Origin: Bacilli bacterium
GTDB lineage: Bacteria > Bacillota_I > Bacilli_A > RFN20 > CAG-826
Reading direction: 5' to 3'
Assembly (NCBI GenBank): GCA_024693415.1
Contig: JAILKX010000007.1
Span: 1-16,803 of the forward strand
DNA: 16,803 nucleotides
The first letter of the stretch is position 1. Every line of letters starts with the position of its first letter. The notes beneath the pieces were generated by a model, which did not search any database, was not told the origin of the DNA, and saw only the letters and a program-made list of their open reading frames with translations. Below are positions 1 through 6,572 of this stretch, one piece after another. Position numbers and translations under genes: made by a program.

Positions 1-44
1 ACTGCGTTTTCCGCTTCATTCCAATTTATAACTTTTGTATCCAT
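1..44 (-). CDS. Probable TsaC/Sua5/YwlC-type protein, N-terminus only
   Basis: Only 14 codons lie inside the window, starting at an ATG (44-42) two bases after the prmC stop codon. They read MDTKVINWNEAENA and the frame stays open to the window edge. Nothing diagnostic of the family is visible in so short a piece. The call rests on position: in many Bacillota the gene after prfA-prmC encodes the L-threonylcarbamoyladenylate synthase of the tRNA t6A pathway. No clear ribosome binding site is seen, so translation may be coupled to prmC. It could be another downstream gene. Confidence 0.4.
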   Translation of the reverse strand, partial: MDTKVINWNEAENA

Positions 45-46
45 GA

Positions 47-892
47 TTATTTGCAATTCACGAATAAGAATCTGGTCAGACCATTCAGATCTTCAACAAA
101 TTCGTACTCATAATCCTCCAAATAGTCCTTCATGAGCTTAATTAGGTAGTCTTTTAAGTCGTAACCGATCTCAAAGCACATGAGCAAACTGCCCTTTTTC
201 ACCTTTTTATAGTCGCGGAAAACATCCTCATACACGTTATTTCCGTCCTCTAAATATAAGGCTTGAGCGGGCTCAAAGTCTTTTACGGAGCTCTGAACAT
301 CCTCCTTGTTAATGATGTAAGGAGGGTTGCTGACGATGATGTCGAGGTTCATATTTGCCTCGATATAAGGCTCTAAAGATTTTCCCTTCAAAGCGTTAAT
401 GGAAAAACCATATGTCTTAAAGTTTTTCTTAGCGACCTCAAGCGCCTTGTCCGAGACATCGCTGGCGCTCATTAGCCAGTTTTTGAAGATCCCTTTTAAC
501 GCCAGGGCAATCGCGCCAGAACCAGTGCCGATGTCCGCGCATACCAAATAGTTGCGGGGATCATAGTAGTCCATGATGCGCTCCGTGATATTGGCTACAA
601 GCTCTTGAGTTTCCATTCTCGGGATGAGAACGTTGGGGTCCACATAGAGTTTGTATTCCAAGAACTGGGCCTCGTTGATGATATATTCGACCGGCTCATT
701 GTTCAGCAAACGCTCGTATTGGGCATTGAACTCATCGAGATGTGTCATCTCGTCGTCCTTGTGATACAAGGTGTCGATTGGGAGGTCATAACCCATATCG
801 TGGGCGATCAAAAGGCGAAGGTCGGCGGAAAGGATCCCCTTATCCTTACCTTTATTAATGGCATTGCCGTAGACTTCGTAGATCTTAGGCAT
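47..892 (-). CDS. prmC: Peptide chain release factor N(5)-glutamine methyltransferase PrmC
   Basis: This 281-residue protein fits PrmC (HemK), a cytoplasmic SAM-dependent enzyme that methylates the glutamine of the GGQ motif in release factors. A helical N-terminal region (about 1-85) is followed by a Rossmann methyltransferase domain with the SAM loop ADIGTGSG at 119-126 and the catalytic NPPY at 189-192. The conserved loop before the fold reads VLIPRMETQ (88-96), where the family usually has PRxETE, so the last Glu is Gln. The start overlaps the 3' end of prfA by 8 bases. It has a strong Shine-Dalgarno AGGAGG six bases upstream, inside prfA. Substrate and enzyme are thus translated from one message. 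Confidence 0.95.
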   Translation of the reverse strand: MPKIYEVYGNAINKGKDKGILSADLRLLIAHDMGYDLPIDTLYHKDDEMTHLDEFNAQYERLLNNEPVEYIINEAQFLEYKLYVDPNVLIPRMETQELVANITERIMDYYDPRNYLVCADIGTGSGAIALALKGIFKNWLMSASDVSDKALEVAKKNFKTYGFSINALKGKSLEPYIEANMNLDIIVSNPPYIINKEDVQSSVKDFEPAQALYLEDGNNVYEDVFRDYKKVKKGSLLMCFEIGYDLKDYLIKLMKDYLEDYEYEFVEDLNGLTRFLFVNCK

Positions 893-1976
893 TGTCAGCC
901 TCCTGCTCTTCGAGAAGCTTTTGCTCCTGATCGTAGTGGATCAGCGCGGCCAGAAGATCATCGAGGTCGCCTTCCATGATCCTATCTAATTTATTAACGG
1001 TGTATCCGATGCGGTGATCGGTCACGCGGTTCTGCGGATAGTTGTAGGTTCTGATTTTCTCAGACCTCTCTCCGGTACCGACTTTGAGCTTTCTCTCGCT
1101 CGCGCGCTTGCTGTCTTCCTGCTCTTGGAAATGGGCCAAAACCTTGGCGCGGATCATCTGCATCGCGATTTCTTTGTTCTGCAATTGGGCCTTCTCGGTT
1201 TGGCATGCGACGACCAATCCAGTGGGGATATGAGTGATTCTGACCGCGGATTCGGTCTTGTTGACGTTCTGTCCGCCGGCACCCTGGGAGTGATAGGTAT
1301 CGATTCTCAGGTCGTTGGGATTGATCTGAACATCGACTTCTTCCGCTTCCGGCATGACGAGGACGGTCGCGGTCGAAGTATGAATACGTCCGCTGGCCTC
1401 GGTCTTCGGAACCCTTTGAACGCGATGGGCGCCCGATTCGTACTTCAATTTCGAATAGACGGAGTCGCCTTTGATCATGAACGACACCGAGGAATAACCG
1501 CCGGCAGCGCCTAAAGACGCGTCCAGCAATTTGATTTTCCACCCCTGACGTTCAGCGTATTTGTTGTACATCCTCACGAGATCGCCGGCGAAGATGTTGG
1601 CTTCGTCACCGCCGACCGCGCCGCGAATTTCGACGATGATGTTCTTATCGTCATTGGGGTCTTTGGGGAGCAAAAGAGCCTTGAGGTTAACGCTCAATTC
1701 ATCCATTCTCTCCAGCGCCGCTTTCCTGCTCTCTTTTGCGAGTTCAGTCATTTCCGGGTCACCCATGTCTTCAATTTCGTAAGATTCGGCGACTTCCTGT
1801 TCGAGTTTCAAATACTCTTCGTACGCTTTGGTGGCTTGTTCGAGGCCGGCTTTTTCCTTGCTCATTTTCATGAAGCGATTCAAATCGGCGGCCACATCAT
1901 CGTGGGACAGTTCTTCGTCCAATTGGTAATAGCGTTCCTTCATTGCCTGCAAACGCTTTTTCATGCTGTCGTCCAT
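885..1976 (-). CDS. prfA: Peptide chain release factor 1 (RF1)
   Basis: RF1 ends translation at UAA and UAG. From the ATG at 1976 the protein has 363 residues, a normal RF1 length. The stop-codon-reading tripeptide is PKT at 190-192, fitting the RF1 PxT pattern rather than the SPF of RF2. The peptidyl-tRNA hydrolysis motif GGQ is at 234-236 within HSQGAGGQNVNKTESA. The frame is open back to an ATG at 2018, but that would place the promoter -10 box inside the gene. The start at 1976 is preceded by a modest AGGCAGG about eight bases upstream and gives motif positions close to Escherichia coli RF1 (PAT 188-190, GGQ 233-235). It is the first gene of the prfA-prmC-(tsaC) operon. Confidence 0.96.
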   Translation of the reverse strand: MDDSMKKRLQAMKERYYQLDEELSHDDVAADLNRFMKMSKEKAGLEQATKAYEEYLKLEQEVAESYEIEDMGDPEMTELAKESRKAALERMDELSVNLKALLLPKDPNDDKNIIVEIRGAVGGDEANIFAGDLVRMYNKYAERQGWKIKLLDASLGAAGGYSSVSFMIKGDSVYSKLKYESGAHRVQRVPKTEASGRIHTSTATVLVMPEAEEVDVQINPNDLRIDTYHSQGAGGQNVNKTESAVRITHIPTGLVVACQTEKAQLQNKEIAMQMIRAKVLAHFQEQEDSKRASERKLKVGTGERSEKIRTYNYPQNRVTDHRIGYTVNKLDRIMEGDLDDLLAALIHYDQEQKLLEEQEADNA

Positions 1977-2000
1977 AACAAAACCTGCCTGTTCGGCGCA

Positions 2001-2029
2001 ATTATAGCATGCCGGCAAGAATGCTTAAA
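2001..2029 (-). promoter_or_regulatory. Extended -10 promoter for prfA-prmC
   Basis: Read on the minus strand, 2009-2001 is TGCTATAAT, a perfect extended -10 element (TGn plus TATAAT). With a 17-base spacer the -35 region is TTTAAG (2029-2024), a poor match, as is usual for extended -10 promoters. Transcription would begin near 1994, giving a leader of about 18 bases that contains the AGGCAGG ribosome binding site. Confidence 0.7.
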
Positions 2030-2034
2030 CATGC

Positions 2035-2049
2035 CTAATCTATGATTAG
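2035..2049 (+). promoter_or_regulatory. Candidate -10 box of the dnaX operon within a small inverted repeat
   Basis: TATGAT at 2041-2046 matches five of six -10 consensus bases and would start transcription near 2053, leaving a 20-base leader with the GAAGG binding site. No convincing -35 box lies upstream. The -10 is embedded in a perfect inverted repeat CTAATC-TAT-GATTAG (2035-2049), a possible operator. A second TATAAT at 2077-2082 overlaps the dnaX start codon region and would fit only if translation began at 2098. Confidence 0.4.
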
Positions 2050-2073
2050 CCCCTAGGAACTGAAGGTTGCGAA

Positions 2074-4068
2074 ATGTATAATAATCCCCAGAAGTTTATG
2101 GCCTACAAAGCACTCTATAACAAATACCGTCCGATGACCTTCGAGGAGGTCGCCGGCCAAAAAGCGATCGTCCGCACCTTAAGGAACGCGATCAACAACA
2201 ACAAATTGGCGCACGCCTATCTTTTCTGCGGCCCCAGAGGCACCGGAAAAACCACGATGGCGAGGCTTATTGCCAAGGCGCTGAACTGCGAACAAGGGGT
2301 TGGCTGCCAGTGCAACGAATGCTCGAACTGCCTCGCCCTCAACAGCGGCTCCCATCCTGACGTCATCGAAATCGACGCCGCCAGCAACAATGGCGTCGAC
2401 CAGGTCAGGGACCTCATCGATAAGGTCCGCTACTCCCCGATCAAGGGGCGCATGAAGATCTACATCATCGACGAAGTCCACATGATGTCCCAGGGTGCTT
2501 TCAACGCGTTGCTCAAGACCTTGGAAGAACCACCGGAGCACGTCATCTTCATTTTGGCGACCACTGAGCCCCACAAGGTCCTTCCGACCATTTTGTCTCG
2601 GTGCCAGCGCTACGATTTCGGGAAAATCGATGATGCCGACCTTAAGGAAAAGCTCATCTGGGTCCTCAATAATGAAGGCGTTCCGTTCGAAGAGCCTGCC
2701 CTCAACGAAATCGTTGCCCTTGCCGACGGTGGCATGCGCGATTCCCTCTCCATTTTGGACCAAGCCCTCGCATATGGCGGAGACGCGCTGAGACAAGCCG
2801 ATGTCCTTCAGGTTTTCGGTTTAACCTCCACCAAAGAGAAAATCGCCTTGCTGAAGCTCGTCGCTGCGGGCGATGTTGCGAACGTCCTCAAGAAATTGCA
2901 GGACTTCCTCGACGCCGGAATCGACATCAAGAGGCTTTGCGCAAGCCTGCTCGACGTTCTCAAAGACCTCCTTATCTATAAGAAGACGAAATCCTCGTCC
3001 CTATTGACCGTCACCAAGGAATCCGAGATCCAGGACCTCGGCAAATCCGTGAGCGTAAAGTTCGCCAACGAGATGATCGACGTGCTCCTCAAAACGCAAA
3101 TCGATTTCAAATCCGTGTCGAACATCAGATCGCTGTTCGAGTTGGCTCTTCTCCAGCTCACCGCCTTAAGCGGCAATGAGCCCGAGATCAAAGAAGACCC
3201 CATCGTTCCGCTTCAGCAGCCGGTTGTCCCGCAAGCGAAACCCGAGCCCGAAAAACCTGCAGTTTTGCAAGAAAAGCCTGCAGAAACTAAGCCGAAAGAG
3301 GTCAAAAAGGAGCCCGAAACGGCTGCTTATGACCCCAATAGCGGCATGCCTTACCTCGGCACGACAGTCCCCGATTTCCTAGTCGCCGACGACGAACCCG
3401 AGGAAGAAGAGCCCGCCCCGCAAGTTGAGCCGAAAGCGGCCGAGCCCGTCGCTCCGGTTGTTGAGCCCAAGAGAGTGGAAGCCGAACCGTTCCCGACGCA
3501 CGAGAAGGCCGCGCCTCAGGCAGAACCCCTCCCGAAGAAGGAGGAGAAGGTCCACGTGCAACAGGCACCAGAGCCCGCGCCCATCCCCGAGGCCACCTAT
3601 ACTGCGCCGTTCGACGTGAGTGGAATCCAGCACAGGACCATCACCAACGACGGGGAACTCCAGACGCTCGACGACAACACGGTCGTGAACATCATGGTCC
3701 TCGGGTCCAAATTCAAGACCGAAAGACAGGAGCTTTTCGCCAAGTGGTCCGCGTTTGCGGATATGAAGCTCGACGCAGAGCTCGGAGACGTTGCGACCCT
3801 GCTATCCGAAGGAAAACCCTTCTGTTTGACCGCGGAAGCGTTGCTCGTCAATTTCAACTTCACCAAAAAGCGCGACATCGCCAATTTCAAGGAAAACCAG
3901 CCCGCCATCGCCGACATGATCGAGGCGTTGCTTGGAAGAAGGGTGTTTGTCTACGCTTTGGACAGGCAGGATTCAAACCGCTGCCAGTCCCTATATTTCA
4001 GCCTGAAGCAGGTCGGAAAGCTGCCGAGCGCTGAAAACATCACTCTGGACATTCCAAAAGGAGAATAA
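2074..4068 (+). CDS. dnaX: DNA polymerase III subunit gamma/tau
   Basis: This 664-residue protein is the ATPase motor subunit of the replicative clamp loader. The AAA+ core has the conserved opening ALYNKYRP (13-20), Walker A GPRGTGKT (53-60), a zinc site using Cys72, 80, 83 and 86, Walker B with IIDEVHMM, sensor 1 ATTEPHK and the arginine-finger SRC motif. After domain III a Pro/Glu/Ala-rich linker covers about 370-515. A C-terminal tau-like domain (about 515-664) probably binds the polymerase. ATG 2074 has GAAGG seven bases upstream. A start at 2098 (MAYKALYNKYRP) looks more like family N-termini but has no well-spaced binding site. No convincing frameshift signal for a short gamma form was found. 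It is the first gene of a seven-gene operon. Confidence 0.96.
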   Translation: MYNNPQKFMAYKALYNKYRPMTFEEVAGQKAIVRTLRNAINNNKLAHAYLFCGPRGTGKTTMARLIAKALNCEQGVGCQCNECSNCLALNSGSHPDVIEIDAASNNGVDQVRDLIDKVRYSPIKGRMKIYIIDEVHMMSQGAFNALLKTLEEPPEHVIFILATTEPHKVLPTILSRCQRYDFGKIDDADLKEKLIWVLNNEGVPFEEPALNEIVALADGGMRDSLSILDQALAYGGDALRQADVLQVFGLTSTKEKIALLKLVAAGDVANVLKKLQDFLDAGIDIKRLCASLLDVLKDLLIYKKTKSSSLLTVTKESEIQDLGKSVSVKFANEMIDVLLKTQIDFKSVSNIRSLFELALLQLTALSGNEPEIKEDPIVPLQQPVVPQAKPEPEKPAVLQEKPAETKPKEVKKEPETAAYDPNSGMPYLGTTVPDFLVADDEPEEEEPAPQVEPKAAEPVAPVVEPKRVEAEPFPTHEKAAPQAEPLPKKEEKVHVQQAPEPAPIPEATYTAPFDVSGIQHRTITNDGELQTLDDNTVVNIMVLGSKFKTERQELFAKWSAFADMKLDAELGDVATLLSEGKPFCLTAEALLVNFNFTKKRDIANFKENQPAIADMIEALLGRRVFVYALDRQDSNRCQSLYFSLKQVGKLPSAENITLDIPKGE

Positions 4069-4070
4069 AG

Positions 4071-4370
4071 ATGAACCAGATGCAACAAATGCTCATGCGC
4101 GCCCAAAAGATCCAGCGCGAAATGAAGAAAGCCCATGACGAGCTCGACGCGAAGGAATTCGCGGTCTCGAAAAACGGCATGGTCGAGCTTGTGATGCTCG
4201 GCAACCGCACGATCAAATCCCTTAAGATCGATCCGGATGCGCTCGACCCCGAGAACGTCGAGATGCTCCAGGACACCATCGCGCTCGCTTTGAATGAGGC
4301 CAACGAAGCCATCACCAAAGCCAACGACGAAATCGAAGAAAAGATCACCGGCCAGACCGGAATGTTCTGA
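4071..4370 (+). CDS. YbaB/EbfC family nucleoid-associated DNA-binding protein
   Basis: A 99-residue protein of the YbaB/EbfC family, called YaaK in Bacillus subtilis. These form small dimers shaped like tweezers that bind DNA and may help organise the nucleoid or assist RecR-linked repair. The sequence shows the expected Met/Gln-rich helical N-terminus (MNQMQQMLMRAQKIQ), a central strand region (VELVMLGNRTIKSLKID) and a C-terminal helix ending in GQTGMF. The gene starts two bases after dnaX, with AAAGGAG inside the dnaX end seven bases before its ATG, and sits before recR as in most Bacteria. It ends in TGA. Confidence 0.93.
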   Translation: MNQMQQMLMRAQKIQREMKKAHDELDAKEFAVSKNGMVELVMLGNRTIKSLKIDPDALDPENVEMLQDTIALALNEANEAITKANDEIEEKITGQTGMF

Positions 4371-4372
4371 TC

Positions 4373-4969
4373 ATGAAGGAACTTCCAAGCTATATAGCCT
4401 TGGTGGATTCCTTTTCTAAACTTCCCGGAATCGGAACCAAAACCGCAGAGCGTATGGCGTACGCGGTTTTGGAAATGCGCGAAGACGATGCGCTCGGATT
4501 CGCCGAGGCGATCAAAGATTGCAGGACGAACATCCACAAGTGCCCCAAATGCGGCCTCTATGCCGAAGACGGAAAATGCGAGGTGTGCGATGATCCGAGC
4601 AGGGACCATTCCACTTTGATCGTCGTCTCGTTCCCAAAAGACGCCTTGGCGTTCGAAAAGCTGAACGACTTCCACGGCATTTACCATGTCCTCGGCGGGG
4701 TCATATCCCCCTCGAAAGGCCTTGGCGCCGACTCGCTGAACATCGAATCCCTCTTCGAGAGGATCGAATCCGAAGGCGTGAAGGAGGTCGTCATCGCGAC
4801 CAACCCGAATCTAGAGGGCGAAACCACGGCGCTATATTTAGCGCGCCTATTGCAGACCAAGGGCGTCAGCGTTTCGCGCTTGGCCTATGGGCTTCCGATG
4901 GGGGCGTCGCTTGATTATGCCGACTCGCTGACTCTGTCGAAGGCGCTGGAAGGGAGAAAGAAACTATGA
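4373..4969 (+). CDS. recR: Recombination mediator protein RecR
   Basis: At 198 residues this matches full-length RecR, which works with RecO (and RecF) to load RecA at gaps and breaks. It has a helix-hairpin-helix (LPGIGTKTAERMA, 17-29), a four-cysteine zinc finger (Cys57, 60, 69, 72) and a Toprim domain from about residue 79. The Toprim domain contains VLGGVISP and ATNPNLEGETTA. The C-terminal GLPMGASLDYAD segment is also typical. It begins two bases after ybaB with only a weak ribosome binding site, so coupling is likely. Its TGA stop overlaps the tmk start codon (ATGA). Reading through the TGA would leave the family length, which shows that UGA is a stop in this genome. Confidence 0.97.
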   Translation: MKELPSYIALVDSFSKLPGIGTKTAERMAYAVLEMREDDALGFAEAIKDCRTNIHKCPKCGLYAEDGKCEVCDDPSRDHSTLIVVSFPKDALAFEKLNDFHGIYHVLGGVISPSKGLGADSLNIESLFERIESEGVKEVVIATNPNLEGETTALYLARLLQTKGVSVSRLAYGLPMGASLDYADSLTLSKALEGRKKL

Positions 4970-5592
4970 GCCTATTCATCACTTTTGAAGGCGGAGAGGG
5001 TTCCGGAAAATCCACCGCTTTGAAGAAAATTAACGAACTGCTTATCGAAAAAGGCTATGAAACGGTCCTCACGAGGGAGCCGGGCGGAACCCCGATTTCC
5101 GAAGAGATCAGGAACGTGATCCTCGACAAGAAGAACACGGACATGGACCGGATCACCGAAGCCCTTTTGTATGCCGCAAGCCGCAGGCAGCACCTCGTTC
5201 AGAAGGTCTGGCCCGCCCTTAAGGAAGGCAAAGTCGTCCTGTGCGACCGCTACCTCGATTCCTCTTTGGCCTATCAAGGAGGCGCGAGGGGCATCGGAAT
5301 CGATAAGGTGTTGAACATCAACATGTTCGCGACCGACGGTACTTTCCCCGATTTGACCCTGCTATTCGATATCGAACCGTCCAAGGGCTTGGCGAGAATC
5401 GCGGCCAACGCCGGACGCGAAGTCAATCGCCTGGACCTTGAGAAAATGTCGTTCCACGAAGGCGTCAGGAAGACATTCTTGGAGCTTGCGGAACGCTACC
5501 CGGAAAGATACGTCGTCGTCGATGCGAGCAAATCGCCCGAAGAAGTCGTCGAAGACGCGATGAAAGCGATTCTGGAAAGACTCGGGAAATAA
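4966..5592 (+). CDS. tmk: Thymidylate kinase (dTMP kinase)
   Basis: A 208-residue kinase that phosphorylates dTMP to dTDP using ATP, an essential step of dTTP supply. The P-loop is GGEGSGKS (9-16), followed by TREPGGT (36-42) for substrate binding, the DRY motif (94-96) with SSLAYQG, and a LID region around AGREVNRLD. It overlaps recR by four bases and has GGGAG nine bases before its ATG. In Bacillus subtilis two genes, darA/yaaQ and yaaR, separate tmk from holB. Here the tmk stop and holB start share one base (TAATG), so both are absent from this position. Confidence 0.97.
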   Translation: MSLFITFEGGEGSGKSTALKKINELLIEKGYETVLTREPGGTPISEEIRNVILDKKNTDMDRITEALLYAASRRQHLVQKVWPALKEGKVVLCDRYLDSSLAYQGGARGIGIDKVLNINMFATDGTFPDLTLLFDIEPSKGLARIAANAGREVNRLDLEKMSFHEGVRKTFLELAERYPERYVVVDASKSPEEVVEDAMKAILERLGK

Positions 5593-6569
5593 TGGAAGTC
5601 AGGCCCTACCTCGAAAAGCATCAGCCGCTGGTCTGGCGGACCTTTTGCAACGCGCTGAAGGCCAATCGAGTGGGACACGCCTATCTTCTTTTGGGTGAAG
5701 CGGGCATTCCTTTGAAGCAAGTCGCCATATACCTCGCCAAATCGTTGCTCTGCGATCATCCTGACCCCTTAGCCGATGAATCCTGCGTCACCTGCCGCAG
5801 GATCGAGAAAGAGGAATACCCCGACTATTTCTTCTTCGATGGGTCGGAGGCATCCATCAAGAAAGACGACGTCACATCGATCACCACGATGTTCAGCCAG
5901 ACCGCCCTTGAAGAGAAGGGAATCATGGTGTACGTCATCAACGAAGTCGAGAACATGACCCCCGATGCGGCGAACTCGCTGCTTAAGTTCCTCGAGGAGC
6001 CGACCGAGAACACCTATGCGATATTGACCTCGAAGAACGAGGCCAAATTGCTGCCCACTATCATCTCGAGATGCGAGACGATCAGGATGCTCCTATCGCC
6101 GCGCGAGCAGGTGATCGCCGACGCGGTCGAAGCCGGGGCAAACCCCGAAGACGCGGAGATGCTCTCCTATTTCTACAATAGCGGCGATTTGGTGGCCGAA
6201 GAGGCCGAATCCGATGAATACCAAAGCGCGAAAGCGGTTTTCACCCCGTTCCTAGAGGCGCTTGCCGACAACCCCGGAATCGCGCGCTACACCATCCAAA
6301 AAGAGGTCACGCCTGTCCTGAATGGCAAGCCGGCGCTTCGATTCTTCTTCGATATGCTGACCGTCGTGTTCCAGGATGTCGTGGCAAAGAAAACAGGTTC
6401 CCCCATTTCCTTGGGTTCCTATGATAGAATAATCAGTGACTTGGCAGACAGCCTGCCACACGTCGAAACCTCTTTGCTCTCCGTGATGACGCTTCGCGGG
6501 GAGATAGAAACGAATATCAACGGAGGGCTTTTGCTCTCGCATTTGGTCAGCGTCATCACGAAGGAGTGA
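5592..6569 (+). CDS. holB: DNA polymerase III subunit delta'
   Basis: A 325-residue clamp-loader subunit. The fold is AAA+, but as expected for delta' the nucleotide site is degenerate: the P-loop position reads GEAGIPLKQ (35-43) without GKT, and Walker B reads EVEN (118-121) instead of DExH. Partial zinc ligands (Cys54, 65, 68) and the conserved SRC arginine-finger motif (159-161) are kept. The SRC motif lets delta' stimulate the neighbouring DnaX ATPase. With dnaX it supplies two of the three core loader subunits from one transcript; the delta subunit (holA) is not in the window. It ends in TGA three bases before ricT. Confidence 0.94.
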   Translation: MEVRPYLEKHQPLVWRTFCNALKANRVGHAYLLLGEAGIPLKQVAIYLAKSLLCDHPDPLADESCVTCRRIEKEEYPDYFFFDGSEASIKKDDVTSITTMFSQTALEEKGIMVYVINEVENMTPDAANSLLKFLEEPTENTYAILTSKNEAKLLPTIISRCETIRMLLSPREQVIADAVEAGANPEDAEMLSYFYNSGDLVAEEAESDEYQSAKAVFTPFLEALADNPGIARYTIQKEVTPVLNGKPALRFFFDMLTVVFQDVVAKKTGSPISLGSYDRIISDLADSLPHVETSLLSVMTLRGEIETNINGGLLLSHLVSVITKE

Positions 6570-6572
6570 GTT

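Noticed and set aside
1977..2018. N-terminal extension of RF1 from ATG 2018
   Set aside because: The extension covers the promoter -10 box, is not RF1-like and makes the protein too long.
3301..3311. Run of five A residues (GTC AAA AAG) in dnaX as a programmed frameshift site
   Set aside because: It is not a proper X-XXY-YYZ heptamer, no strong stem follows, and the +1 frame entered there belongs to an out-of-frame shadow ending at 3382.
4040..4687. Minus-strand open frame of 215 codons across ybaB and recR
   Set aside because: It is antisense to two clearly conserved genes and has no recognisable domain.
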